Assembly (NCBI GenBank): GCA_011317545.1
Contig: WUJK01000006.1
Location: forward strand, 1,550,001-1,614,000
Length of the DNA stretch: 64,000 nucleotides
Direction of reading: 5' to 3'
Origin: Coniella vitis
Lineage: Eukaryota > Ascomycota > Sordariomycetes > Diaporthales > Schizoparmaceae
Positions 33,987-44,268 of the stretch are shown here, one piece after another. The position numbers were made by a program, and so were the translations under genes. A model generated the notes under the pieces. It saw only the letters and a list, made by a program, of their open reading frames with translations. It had not been told where the DNA came from and made no database searches. Numbering within the stretch: position 1 is the stretch's first letter; every line of letters starts with the position of its first letter.

Positions 33987-35866
33987 ATGACCGACAGCAA
34001 CCTCCAAACACATCGTGGTAATTGCCATTGCGGCAGATTCGTCTATGGTATGTACATTGTTCGTGTTGTTCTTGTTCTTACACGCTCTCCTATTCCCCAT
34101 TCGTGCGTTGCTTGACAGTGCTGTAATGTCTGGTCCCATTCCAATGGATCCGAGGGGCCAGGCTTCGTGAAGGTTACCGTTGCGTTCGATTTCACAACAT
34201 ATACACATTGAGATGGCCACTGTCCTGGTTCCTATTCCATAGCGTACTCTCCTCAACCTGTATATTAAACAGACCATCTTCAACACGAGACCAAAGAAAA
34301 ACTAACCATTGTTCCCATTGTTGTGTTACCACAGAGGTCGACCTCCCCGAAATCAAGGGCTACCATGAATGCAACTGCAGCATCTGCTTCAAAAAGGGAT
34401 ACGCCTGGGTGTTTCCCAACGAGGACCAACTGCGTTTCGTCAAGGGCTCTCGGGATGACCTAGCCGTCTACTCGTTTGGCAATGGCCATTTTAAGCACTT
34501 GGTAAGCGGCAACATCTTGAATGATGAGACTTGGGTTATAGCACAAGGGCTGGTGTACCAGTTTCACACACCAATACTTAAAAAGAGGGTGAAAGAAAGA
34601 AGGAAAAGAAAGACATATAGAATGTCCGTCTGGCTGACAAGTCTTTCCCATCGTCTAGTTCTGCTCCCAGTGTGGCATCCCCGTGATGGGCACCAACCCC
34701 GAAGCCGACCCGCCACTTTACTTGAATGTGAGCATTAATGCATATTTGCATCACCCCCTTCCTTGCTGAACCAGTACACCGAACGAAGACAAGTATAAAA
34801 GCATCAAAGGATGCCATCTTCCTAATTTGGACCGCTGATCAAATGCCAAAACAAAATAACCAGGCGCGCACCATTCAGGACATCGACATCTGGTCCCTCA
34901 AAGCCAACCCGTAAGTGCAGACTCATTCACGTACCCCATCATACGCTGATCTGCCTGCACAAAACCTATTGTATTAACGAGTCTATTTTCATTACGTATA
35001 ATCAGCTACAATGGAAAGCGCCTCCCACCGGTGCACAAGCCGCCAGCCTACGATGGCCCAGAGCCAACAGCAGGAGACGAGTATGATTCGACCTGTAAGT
35101 GCAAAATCCGTTTCTCATCTGTCATGAGAAAACCAGAGAGAGAGGCAAAGAAAACGCCCAGTGACTCGGTCCTGCTTGCTGACCATGCCCCTCCGATGTT
35201 TACAAGACTATGGCAGCTGCCATTGCGGCGCCGTGAAGACGGCTGTCAAGACAAAGTCCCTGGATGCGTACAATCTCGCCAAAGCGACGCACAAGATCCT
35301 CGAGTGCAATTGCAACTTTTGCTTACGGGTGAGCTAGCTTGCATCCATATCTTCACACACCACCAAGGACTTCAAAACTTTCCAGTTCCTTTCTATCTGA
35401 TATTTTCGGTGTATGACTGATCCTAAATCGAAAACCCAACTCGTCAGGGCGGGCACATCTGGGGGTATCTGGACAAAGACCAAGCTGCCATCCAGGGCGA
35501 GGACCACATGACATACTACATGTTCAATCACCGAGTCCTGCGCAAGGGCTTTTGCAAGCACTGCGGTGTGCAGATTGTGAATGAACTAGTGCCAATGACA
35601 GGTAAGATCAGAAAGCAATTGGTCTTTTGTCATCCTCCACCAGTTTTAGTGAAGGGAGCGGGAGAGTAGAAGCTGATGATGATGCATTTACGCCCACAGA
35701 TGACCAGATTGCGGCCCTAGATGGTGTGCCCAAATTCATATATGGCTTCTTGGCCAACAAGAAGAACATCAATCTCAGAACGCTGGATGATTTTGACTGC
35801 AGCAAGCTGGAGCTCATCCAGGCGGATGGGAGGAACGAGATACCGGGTGACTGGAGCAATCCATGA
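33987..35866 (+). CDS. Protein with two GFA (CENP-V/GFA) zinc domains
   Basis: Eight exons (33987-34047, 34335-34501, 34659-34727, 34864-34910, 35006-35094, 35207-35328, 35448-35601, 35700-35866) join to 291 aa. Two tandem GFA domains are clear from their cysteines: first GNCHCGRF (Cys 13/15), CNCSIC (33/35/38) and CSQCG (78/81); second GSCHCGAV (149/151), CNCNFC (178/180/183) and CKHCG (221/224). Family knowledge: GFA-like zinc domains occur in the glutathione-dependent formaldehyde-activating enzyme and in CENP-V. Fungal genomes have many paralogues, most with no proven substrate. The gene is intron-dense for its size, with 7 introns in under 1.9 kb. The two-domain form is known among fungal members. 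Enzymatic role is inferred only as possible C-S bond chemistry. Confidence 0.86.
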
Positions 35867-36237
35867 GCCAAATATTGAACCGCCATAGCATATAAGTAGG
35901 GGAATCGCACGCACAATATCAAGAAATCGGAGCACTTAAGTAGCATCTTTGGTCGGTTGGACGGATTGGTATCATCCATGTAATCGGCAACGGTTTTTTT
36001 TTTTTTCGCATCCTAAAACGCCAAAAGGAAACCAAATCTAACTTCATATGTGCCGGGTCCAGTCGTGCAAAACAAAGTATTGCATCTGAACAATATCGCT
36101 CAACATTGTTGGTGATCCATATCTCTAGAAACTCCTTGTCCCGTATGCCCATGGATTTTATGGGTATGTCATCGCTCCCAAGGGCAGGCCAGCCCCAGAC
36201 GGTTGCTCCCGCAAGATCACTGGACAGCATCAGTTCT
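35867..36237. other. Intergenic between convergent GFA and GCN3 genes
   Basis: A tail-to-tail interval of about 370 bp with a short T run near 35996-36006. Nothing else is recognised. Confidence 0.5.
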
Positions 36238-37467
36238 TCAAGGAGCGTAAATTCTAAGCACAAACTCCAAGATCGAAGCCGGTGTCTTTGTGCCTTGCTC
36301 CGTAATAAAAGCCTTTACAAATTCCGGGGGCTGTGCGTATGTTAGCCGAGATCATCTGAAGAAGAAAACCCGCTGCAAAGTCATCTTGACTGACCGTATA
36401 ATCCGCCCGCCATGGATTTTCATTTGCCTCTGCGTCAGAAGCAGGCGTATTCTCTTGGTCACTCCTCTTGAAATCCAGAATCTTTTGTTTGACGCCCAGA
36501 CGGGTCACGTCGATTTGATCCAACGGCAGCACCATGGCGAACTTGTGCGTTTCCGTTACGACATAAAAGTCTGCCTTGTGCTCATTGGCAAGCATTGCGA
36601 GCTGGTACGTGCCCATTCTCGACAAGACGCCTCCGCGTTGGCACACGGCCTCGGCGCCAACAAAAACTCGGTTAACCTTGCCCAGCCTCATGGCATGCGC
36701 AGCCGACGCTACGTCGACTGTTGCAACAGGTACATTATGCTCCCGCAGCGCTTTGACGGCAATCTCGCTGTCCGGGCTCCCATCCATGACATAAATGACG
36801 CGAAAATCGGGGCTGCCATGGAGCTGGGTTCTGCGATCAGCGGCGCGGAGGAGCAGCTGCTTGACACACCTGCTACCGCCAGTCGTCAGAACAGTGCTGC
36901 CAGCCGTAACGTAGCGGGCCCCCACGTCGGCGATAACGGCACGGGCGGCCTTAGCCTGGGCAGCGAAGCCCCGGCTGTTGCGGACAAGGTACTGGCGCAT
37001 GTCCTCGAAGCTCATCTTGGTCGAGCTGGCGATGCGCGTCGGGCCAGCGTGGTCGTCGCCGTCATCGTCCTTGGTCTCCTGCCTAAGGGAGCTGAGGAGC
37101 GTGCGGGTAAAGAGCTCGGCGCCGGCGGTCGGTGGAATGGGGTTCGGGACGGAGGACTTGAGGTGTGCGATCTGGGCTTTGACAATTTCAACCGTTTCGA
37201 AGACGGTCGAGGTGGTGAGGTGGCTGAGAAGTTCGATGAGGGCCTCGATGGCGGCAACGGGCATGGACAGCTCCTGGTCTTCTGCGAGGAGGCGGTTGTA
37301 AGTCGCGACAAGGCTGGTGGGCTTGGGTGTTAGTAGGCGACTGTGCTTGTGCAGAGAGGCGGGGCTCACTCAAAGACTGAGCCGTCCTTCGTCTTGACGA
37401 CAGTGTCTGGCTTGGCTCGCAGCGGGAGGCTCGAGGCCGCCCCCGGGGCCACACCGTCAGTGGTCAT
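36238..37467 (-). CDS. GCN3: Translation initiation factor eIF2B subunit alpha
   Basis: Minus-strand exons 37370-37467, 36395-37313 and 36238-36330 join to 369 aa. The last exon is essential: a frame read straight through would give a false C-terminus, whereas splicing at ACG|GTCAGT and ACAG|CCC gives DYTPPEFVKAFITEQG, the conserved eIF2B-alpha ending that finishes LRIYAP. The core contains FRVIYVMDGSPDSE, ALREHNVPVATVDVASAAH, VFVGAEAVCQRGGVLSRMGTYQLAMLA and FYVVTETHKFAMVLPLDQ, the isomerase-like fold shared by eIF2B alpha/beta/delta. Known of the family: it is the regulatory subunit of the eIF2 guanine nucleotide exchange factor that senses phosphorylated eIF2 in amino-acid starvation (general control). 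A Lys/Asp-rich insertion (KDDDGDDHAG) precedes the conserved core. Confidence 0.93.
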
Positions 37468-38478
37468 GTTGTGTGCGCAATATCCGGGTGCCGTGTTTGA
37501 TGGGCAGCCTGTACGTAAGGATTTGAGGCAACTCTGGCCACTTGATACTGGCTGATCTGGGTGCTGGCTTGGGGTGCTCGTGGTGGGGTGCTTGGGAAGT
37601 TGGGGTGAGTCAAGGAGATGGATTGACTTACAAAGTTCGGTACTAAACTTTTGCGGTAACAGAACGTACTATGTACCTGGCGTAGGTACACAGTACTGCT
37701 GTAGAACCCCGCGTTCTGCTGGGGGTCTGCGTCATGTGCGGTGCGGGGCACATCTAGCGACTTCAGGGTCCCATACAGCACGCCTACTAAAAGTATGTAC
37801 TAATACAGCGCATCCAGCACTGAATCCCCAGTCGACAGGGCAGTTGATGGTCAGCTTGTCGCGATGCTGGGTACACCGACGCGTTACAGCGCGATCTAGT
37901 CACAGTACACTTTGATGGCTGTGTATCCACTTGAAGCATCGGGACAATGGACGGTACAAAGTAATGCTCGATAGTAAAGTAACCCTTATCAATCATGCCA
38001 TGCACCAGTGATCCTAACGTCAACTTAGGCCAACGTGCAGGAGTCGTTTCAAGAGCGATACGTTCTTGGACTTGAAGCTTTCCTGTCGAAAACCCAAATC
38101 CAGAACAACAGGCAGGTGCTGTCGAGGCTTACATAGTACAGTCGAATAGACACGTTTCCCAATGGCAAACGCTTCAGGCGGGGCTCTCTTCTCAGGGGCT
38201 CCTATCCATGTCTAGGGCCTGAACAAGAGCTGCTACACTAGCTGTACAAGCAGTGCGACGTTTATTAGTGGGGAGGCAGTCCCCTGGAGTGCTCCAATAA
38301 ACACCTAGTTGTGAGGTTATAAAGTTCATATCTCCTTCTTACATTACATTAGCCCATTCTTTTCCCATATACTCCCTCGCAGGGCCATCGGTCGACGCCA
38401 TCCAATCCATCTGATCGATCCATCCGATCGACTCATCCGAGCAGAATCCACTCTCTCCTCGCTTATCATCTACACACC
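37468..38478. other. Divergent promoter interval, GCN3 / NECAP
   Basis: 1.0 kb with no gene. It carries TACTATGTA at 37667 and TACATAGTA at 38130. The last 100 bp before the NECAP start are rich in CATCC/CGATCC. Confidence 0.5.
37667..38138. promoter_or_regulatory. Two TACTATGTA-type motifs between GCN3 and NECAP
   Basis: TACTATGTA at 37667-37675, 200 bp upstream of the GCN3 start on its coding strand, and TACATAGTA at 38130-38138, about 340 bp upstream of NECAP. Function inferred only. Confidence 0.45.
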
Positions 38479-39264
38479 ATGGAGTCCTTTGATCCCGCAA
38501 CAGGCGAGCAACTGCCCCAAGACGCCATCCAGCGCGTCCTCTTCATTTCCAAAAATGTCCACGTCTACAACATCCCCCCGCTGGCCTCGACAAAGGGCTA
38601 CATGGCCGCCCACTGGACTGAGGATCCCCAGCGCCACATCTCCACCTGCCGGCTGCGTGTCATTGAGACGGCTATCCCGCAATCCGGTGGCGGCGACGAC
38701 GAAGTCAAGACGGATATTGTGCTCGAGGACTCGGTTTCCGCACAGCTATTTGCCGCCGCGCCCTACACCTCGCCCGCCGCTGTGGAGCCCACCCTCGACA
38801 GCAGCCGCTTCTTTGCCGTGCGTGTGCAGGACCCCAGTGGGCGCAAGGCTACGTTGGGTATCGGATTTGAGGAGAGGAGCGAGGCCTTTGACTTTGGGGT
38901 TGCGCTGCAAGACGCGCAAAAGGCACTGGGCATGGATGTGGGTGGAGGCAGCTCGGCGGCGGCTGCTGCCAGCAAGGCTGATGCCAAAAAGAGAGAGGCG
39001 GAGGAGAAGAGGGATTTAAGCCTCAAAGAAGGCGAGACGATTACGGTGAATCTGGGTGGCAAATTTGGGAGAAGGAGACCGCAGCAGGAGACGAAGCCGT
39101 CAGATGAGAACGTGAATCTCTCATCATTCTCATTGCCTCCGCCACCGCCAGGTCCTGGGAATCGCAATTCACTGAATGGCGCACCGGCCAACTTCAGTCT
39201 TCAATCCGCAAAGACTGCACAGGATCTTGGGTTTGATGACGGTGAGAATGGCGAGTTTGCTTGA
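38479..39264 (+). CDS. NECAP-like adaptin-ear-binding coat-associated protein
   Basis: Single exon, 261 aa, starting at CACCATGG. The N-terminal ~170 residues form the NECAP PHear domain (DUF1681): QRVLFISKNVHVYNIPP, GYMAAHWTEDPQRHISTCRLRV, DSSRFFAVRVQDPSGRKATLGIGFEERSEAFDFGVALQD in successive blocks. A charged, Lys/Glu-rich stretch and a proline-rich tail (SLPPPPPGPGNRNS) follow. Known of the family: NECAPs bind the AP-2 adaptor and work in clathrin-mediated endocytosis. Length matches animal NECAPs (about 260-275 aa). The gene lacks introns, unlike most of its neighbours. Confidence 0.92.
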   Translation: MESFDPATGEQLPQDAIQRVLFISKNVHVYNIPPLASTKGYMAAHWTEDPQRHISTCRLRVIETAIPQSGGGDDEVKTDIVLEDSVSAQLFAAAPYTSPAAVEPTLDSSRFFAVRVQDPSGRKATLGIGFEERSEAFDFGVALQDAQKALGMDVGGGSSAAAAASKADAKKREAEEKRDLSLKEGETITVNLGGKFGRRRPQQETKPSDENVNLSSFSLPPPPPGPGNRNSLNGAPANFSLQSAKTAQDLGFDDGENGEFA

Positions 39265-39437
39265 AGCACAGCAAGGCATCTTTGGGCTTTTCACGTCTGA
39301 TGCATGCTGGTGGCACTGGTTGCCTCCAGTTTGAGAATGGCATGAAGACGAGAACTCAGAAAGGAATGTCCTGTCCACCAAACATTGCAAACCTTTAAAC
39401 GATTCCAAACTACCCCCTGTCCTACATTACAAATATA

Positions 39438-40526
39438 TCATGCCCTCGGCGAATCCTGCTCGTTTTCTTCTTGTTCCTCCGGCCGCTTGCCCTTCCAGAT
39501 TGTCTGCGACCCCGGCATGCTCATCCTCTTATCCTTTCCTTGGAGGGGGAACACATCTGCATACGACCGTCTCCGTCCAGTATAATTATCGGTCTTGGTT
39601 GGTGCAGCAATAACCACGGATCTGTTAACCCCATGTCTCGGTGCATGTTCCCCAATGTCTGCCAGAGACATCCTTCGAGAAGGCGGAGGAACGCCACGAG
39701 GCTGGAACTCGAGACCACGGTAATAGAGCAAGCCATTGATTCCCGTGCCACCATTTATCGGATACTGTGTTCCCGGCCAGTAGGGCGAAAACAATGGGCT
39801 CGGAACAGCGGGCGGTGGATGGTAGAGACCAGCAGGCAAGGACGTGAGCGGCGAGATAGGCTCCGTCTCCGGCGAATTTAGTGGCAGCATCATGTCATTC
39901 CATACCGAGTAAGGAGTCCAAGCAACTGCTGCTGCTGCATACAATGCGGACGGCGGCGACTGCTGATGAAGGCCTTCTTGCCCGCGACTTCCCATCGCCA
40001 TCGGACCGTGATTACCTTCCTGCATCATGTCCTGCAGCCGCAACAAAATCATTTGCTCCTGCCGATGCGACTTTGCAATCTCGGCGCGCAATGCATTGGC
40101 CTTCTTGGTCAGTTTCCGGGTCTCGTTTCTGCTGTGCACCGAAGCGAGGCTGGTATGGAGCACAGCAAGTTTCTGCATCAGCCCTTGGCTACACCGGTGC
40201 TGCCGCTGGAGGCTGTCGAGGAGGTAGGAGCGCTCATAATTTGGTGTCTCCCAGACTGATGGGTTGTATACGGCGCTGTAGATGTCGTGGTATGCCGCTG
40301 GGTAGAGTATCAGTGGTGAGGATGAAGATGTTATTGGTGACGGTGACGGTGTCGGTGTCTTGCAGGCTTTTCCTGGTTGTTTTGGCGACTTGTCCTCGGT
40401 GGTGAGAGACTTGAGCGTTTTCTCGATCTCAGACACGAGGGGAGGAACTTCTGTGATCGTGGCTGTGGATGCGTCCTGCGCGTGCTCGGCAACCACTGAG
40501 CTGAGATTGCTTTTCTTCTGGGCCAT
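39438..40526 (-). CDS. Unrecognised protein, proline-rich with a short coiled coil
   Basis: One exon on the minus strand, 362 aa, which I do not recognise. The N-terminus is Ser/Thr-rich (MAQKKSNLSSVVAEHAQDAS). Residues about 95-175 are helical and charged and probably form a coiled coil (YLLDSLQRQHRCSQGLMQKL, KKANALRAEIAKSHRQEQMI). The remainder is rich in Pro, Tyr and Ser (PPPAVPSPLFSPYWPG) and ends with a strongly acidic Glu/Gln segment after a basic patch (KDKRMSMPGSQTIWKGKRP). There is no signal peptide or membrane segment. Good codon-like composition over the full length and absence of stops support a real gene. It lies tail-to-tail with NECAP, 173 bp apart. No function is proposed. Confidence 0.65.
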   Translation of the reverse strand: MAQKKSNLSSVVAEHAQDASTATITEVPPLVSEIEKTLKSLTTEDKSPKQPGKACKTPTPSPSPITSSSSPLILYPAAYHDIYSAVYNPSVWETPNYERSYLLDSLQRQHRCSQGLMQKLAVLHTSLASVHSRNETRKLTKKANALRAEIAKSHRQEQMILLRLQDMMQEGNHGPMAMGSRGQEGLHQQSPPSALYAAAAVAWTPYSVWNDMMLPLNSPETEPISPLTSLPAGLYHPPPAVPSPLFSPYWPGTQYPINGGTGINGLLYYRGLEFQPRGVPPPSRRMSLADIGEHAPRHGVNRSVVIAAPTKTDNYTGRRRSYADVFPLQGKDKRMSMPGSQTIWKGKRPEEQEENEQDSPRA

Positions 40527-41118
40527 TGCGAAAGGTTTGAGGGGATTTCCAGACTTCTAGCTTCGCATCTAAGCACTTTGTTGGAAGAGAAGCTCCCACA
40601 AGTGTAGGCATTTGAGGAAATGAACAGCTTCCGCCACGGGACATGAGCATACTGTTGGTACCAAATACTGTCAAAGGCATACTTATACACAAGTCCATCG
40701 TCTTGCTTTGACGTCCCGCTCTAGGAGATTGGGGTAGACAAAGCAGTTTGGACAATTACATGTTATCGGCCTTGGTCCTTTCTTCAAAGTTTATGATTAT
40801 GATACGTTGCCGTCATCTCTTATTGGCAGATTCCGCATCCAAAGTTCTTTGATGCAATACCTGATTCCTGTTGGCACAAGGACGAGAGAGCGCTACACTG
40901 GAGGAAGAGCTTGAACCATATTACAACTTGATAACCTCTCTGAGACTTTTGTGGGAACAATACCATGTAGCTATAGTGGCATTTCTGGCTCGACCTGGTG
41001 ACGAGTGATGCTTGATGCTGCGGCGTGTATACAATAGCGTGATTCTCTTCAGAGACTGCTGTGAAATCCAGCGCACTAGGTGGTCATCATGTATACCATG
41101 ATTAATCGCATAATCCTG
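40527..41118. other. Intergenic between two minus-strand genes
   Basis: Nothing is recognised apart from the presumed promoter of the 39.4-40.5 kb gene and the 3' end of the radical SAM gene. Confidence 0.5.
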
Positions 41119-42510
41119 TCACAAGTTGAAGCCGTCATGACCCGGTGGGTCGCAAAACCGCCAGAGTCCAGCCTTTTCAGCAGCCTTTCTCACAGAGCTT
41201 ACCTCCTCTGCCATTACCGCACGGTTTATATCAGCATACCGAACTTCCTCCTCATTTGACTTCTCCGCAGAAGTACCACTTAATGAGTCTTTCTGAGCAC
41301 CGGTCTTGCGCCGCGGCTTACCCACGTGCGCATCGGGATGATATTGTTCTGCAACGACCCATTTAGCAGCCACCAATAAACACAGATCCACGGCCACGCA
41401 AGAGTAGACTACTAGAATTCAGAAACTTACCCATAATATTCACAAAACAGTCCGTCGAAACCTCTTCAGCCAAGAACTGCATGATCCGTTTCCCTTCGTC
41501 CTCCAAGCCAGGCATAACAAGATGCCGGACCAAGACCCCCTTTTTCGCAATGCCGTCTGGGGTAAAACACAAGTCTCCCACCTGTGCATGCATAGCCTTG
41601 ATACTCTCCCTCGCCGCAGCCGCATAGTCATCCGCCTTGAGCAGCCGTTTGGAGGTCGCCGGCTCCCACACCTTGAAATCCGGCAGGTAGATATCCACGA
41701 GCCCATCGAGCAGCTCAAGTGACGCCAGCGAGTCGTAGGCTGAGGTGTTGTAGATGATGGGCCGGGTCAGCCCTCGCTCGCGCGCATCGAGAATGGCCAG
41801 CGCGACCTGCGGCACGACGTGCTCGGGAGTAATGAGGTTGATATTGTGCACGTTGCCGACCTCTTGCAGCTTGATGAACCAGTCTGCCAGCTCGTCGGGT
41901 CGTAGGTTGAAGCCCTTCTTCTGGTGGCTAATGTCGTGGTTCTGGCAGAAGGAGCAGCGCAGGTTGCACATGGAGAAGAAGACGCTACCCGAGCCATTGT
42001 GGCCTTGAACGCAGGGCTCTGACCTTTGTGCGTTAGCAGTCTGAAGGTGATGCTCAACAACATCTCCAGCCTTTTCCCATATTATATCCAGAATTACATG
42101 TCCAGAATGGGCTCTAGAGCGAATAACAACGAACCTTCACCAAAGTGAGGAGCAATGACATTAACCACGACGTCGGAACCGACGAGACATACGCCTGTCT
42201 TTTCGTATCTATTGACTCCGCACAGCCGCGGACATAGATTACAGTTTCGCAGATGCGCATAGGCTCTCGAGCGTTTCTTTGCTTCGTCTACCGAGGACAT
42301 CATCATATACTTTGCAGTTTCAAAAAGGGTCAGCGCCAGGCTCACAATGTGTAATATATCAGAAACGCTGAAACTTACACGAGGCATGTAATCGTCCAGC
42401 AAAAAGGGCGGCGCAAGGTGAAGTGACCGTGCAGAAGCTGGCATGTGCCTGCTGAAGGGCTCAACACATCCTCTTCCCGTCCCCAGAACACTGGTTAATG
42501 CTCTCTTCAT
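41119..42510 (-). CDS. Radical SAM protein, PflX / pyruvate-formate-lyase-activase-like
   Basis: Minus-strand exons 42379-42510, 42135-42309, 41431-42018 and 41119-41348 join to 374 aa. The radical SAM cluster motif C-x3-C-x2-C is CNLRCSFC at about 120-127, after a first Cys-rich block NCNLCPRLCGVNRYEKTGVC. Further family blocks are NINLITPEHVVPQVALAILDARERG, split here as LITPEHVVPQ and ALAILDARERG, then YNTSAYDS and DIYLPDFKVW. The joined C-terminus passes through NIMEQYHPDAHVGK. Known of the family: a [4Fe-4S] cluster cleaves S-adenosylmethionine to a radical; this PflX-type group has no proven substrate in fungi. The N-terminus (MKRALTSVLGTGRGCVEPFSRHM) is basic and Arg/Ser-rich, compatible with import into mitochondria. 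The family is mainly bacterial and archaeal, so an old transfer is possible. Confidence 0.85.
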
Positions 42511-42995
42511 GGCGATATGGAAGGGTTCTTATAATGAAATGGAAGTAACGTGACGGGAAATCAGTCACTTCGTGCATGTGAAGCCCGGTGGAAGGGTGGC
42601 GAATGCTTGCACCTTGGCCCGATTACTATACTATGTAGTACTATGTAGTGAGACTCGGCTGCGGGGCCGTCGTTACTTCCGATTTGAGTAACCTTAACGT
42701 TTGATGGGTTGATAAGTAATTCGGTATTGAATAGGAATCGTTATGCACTGATGGCAGCGATAATGGGTTGTATCAATATTTCATTTGTGAGCAGTTCATT
42801 GAAATATTTACCGCCTTTTTTTTTCACTTCAATTGACCCAAGAGGACCAGGATACGTCAGCGACAGAATCGAAAGAGAGAACGGTAAATAATGATCCAAG
42901 TTGTCTTCTACCAACTTTTCTATTTAAAAATACACACCAAATTGATGCCCAAAGCTCAAGACATTCAGCCAGGGTCAAGACCCCAAACAGCATGC
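42511..42995. other. Intergenic between radical SAM and TMEM234-like genes
   Basis: Contains two overlapping-in-phase copies of the TACTATGTA motif at 42629 and 42639. No gene is seen. Confidence 0.5.
42629..42647. promoter_or_regulatory. Tandem TACTATGTA motifs with 10-bp period
   Basis: The stretch reads TACTATGTAGTACTATGTA: two direct copies separated by one base, so their starts are 10 bp apart, about one helical turn. They lie about 120 bp upstream of the radical SAM start codon, which is read leftwards from 42510. Confidence 0.5.
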
Positions 42996-44029
42996 TCAGT
43001 GCTCACGATCCAAAGTCCCAAGTTCCAAAATGTCTTCAACAGCGTCCTCATCTTCATCCTTGAGATCATCGTCTAGCACTCCATCGATCTGTGGGACATC
43101 CTCATAGGCTCCAAGACCGTCCACATTGGCAGAAGGAACAGGCGCGGCCTCAGCTACAGGGCCTTTGCTGCCCTCTTCCTTACTCCCGATAATGACATTG
43201 CCCACCACGAGAAGGCCAGCGCCCACCCACCACAGCGGAGGCAGGGACTCAGAAAAGATGAGGAGGCCCAATAAGGCCGTGATCATAAAGTTGGACGATG
43301 TGTTGATGATGGATACCTGCGTGGTTGAGTTGCCCTTTGCAAGGGCCTGCGTGAAGAACGTCCACATCACTCCATTGAAGATCAGATTCAGTCCAAAGAA
43401 GATCTGGGTTGTGGTGCAATCAGTAAACAGGATTGCCATCACCGTGGCAGGCTTCCATCGTCTGCCTGGGGGGCTTTACTCACACCGCGGACAATGTACT
43501 CTATAATGTTTTCAACGGAATCAAGGTGCAGGACTCGAGCAATGCCTTGGGAGAAGCCCGTGGTCAACTCGGTCGTCGTTCTGTATTCTATTGTCAGCAA
43601 ATACATCCTATCGAGAACCTGGCGCTCCACTGATCACCCCAATGAAGAGAACGTCGACTGCAATGAGTACTGTTTGGAAGTATCTGCACCATGACGTTGA
43701 GGACAGCTACGTGTTTGCTGAAAGGCCGAATACGTATCGACAAGGCTGCTTCTTCTACCTCGGTGACGAAGGAAGCCTTCTACTCACAATTTCGCAAACA
43801 CACCATTGAAAGCAGCGCATGCGCCGCTGGCAACCGCCAAGACGATCCACTGGTTCTTTCGCGCCCAGCCCATCTTGTTGTTGTCGAGATTGTTGTCGTT
43901 CTCGTTGTCGTTGTCGTTGTCGTCTTCCTGTGTGTACGTATGCGCCGATGGATCTTGGTGATGACTCTCGCTGCCTCGGCTTGACAATAGAGGCTGCCGT
44001 TCTGCAGACTGGGGCTCGATGGAGTCCAT
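42996..44029 (-). CDS. TMEM234-like (EamA-type) four-helix membrane protein
   Basis: Minus-strand exons 43788-44029, 43484-43580 and 42996-43403 join to 248 aa. The acidic N-terminus is rich in Asp/Asn (EDDNDNDNENDNNLDNN). The first helix is WIVLAVASGACAAFNGVFAK. After the join LTTTELTTGFSQGIARV come helices FFGLNLIFNGVMWTFFTQAL, TSSNFMITALLGLLIFSES and PLWWVGAGLLVVGNVIIGS. This is the TMEM234 pattern, a half-size relative of drug/metabolite transporters. Transport activity is not proven for the family. The C-terminus is cytosolic-like and acidic (DDLKDEDEDAVEDILEL). The first intron (207 bp) is long for the window. I chose the start because MDSIEPQSAERQPLLSS resembles a dileucine-containing membrane-protein N-terminus. 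Confidence 0.82.
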
Positions 44030-44157
44030 GGCGTTGAAGAGTGCTGCTGCAGCAGGGCCCGTTGGGATGCGTGGGCATTGGCGGATCACGGCACTGTACC
44101 GTGCAAGGGGAGTGGGAGAGACCCATGAAACACGCCCCACAAAGGTACTTCTCTACA

Positions 44158-44235
44158 TACTATGTAGCGCTATGTACTATGTAAGAGGGGGTTCGTAAGT
44201 AGTGGATTACTGTACAATGTCTTACGTACATAGTA
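44158..44235. promoter_or_regulatory. Three TACTATGTA/TACATAGTA motifs upstream of the TMEM234-like gene
   Basis: TACTATGTA at 44158-44166 and 44175-44183, and TACATAGTA at 44227-44235. They lie 130-205 bp upstream of the minus-strand start at 44029. Confidence 0.5.
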
Positions 44236-44240
44236 TATGG

Positions 44241-44268
44241 CCAGCCATTGCCAGCCATTGCCAGCCAG
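44241..44268. repeat. Short tandem repeat of CCAGCCATTG
   Basis: Two full copies and one partial copy in direct tandem. It lies immediately next to a TACATAGTA motif. Confidence 0.7.

Noticed and set aside
36254..36394. Read-through C-terminus of GCN3 (frame to 36254)
   Set aside because: It lacks the conserved DYTPPEF..ITEQG ending, which the spliced model restores.
36290..37333. 347-aa open frame antisense to GCN3
   Set aside because: Mirror frame of a conserved exon, with no domain; the minus-strand eIF2B-alpha explains the sequence fully.
41363..41430. Read-through frame after NIMG in the radical SAM gene
   Set aside because: The conserved continuation QYHPDAHVGK appears only after splicing from 41431 to 41348, so the read-through tail is intron.
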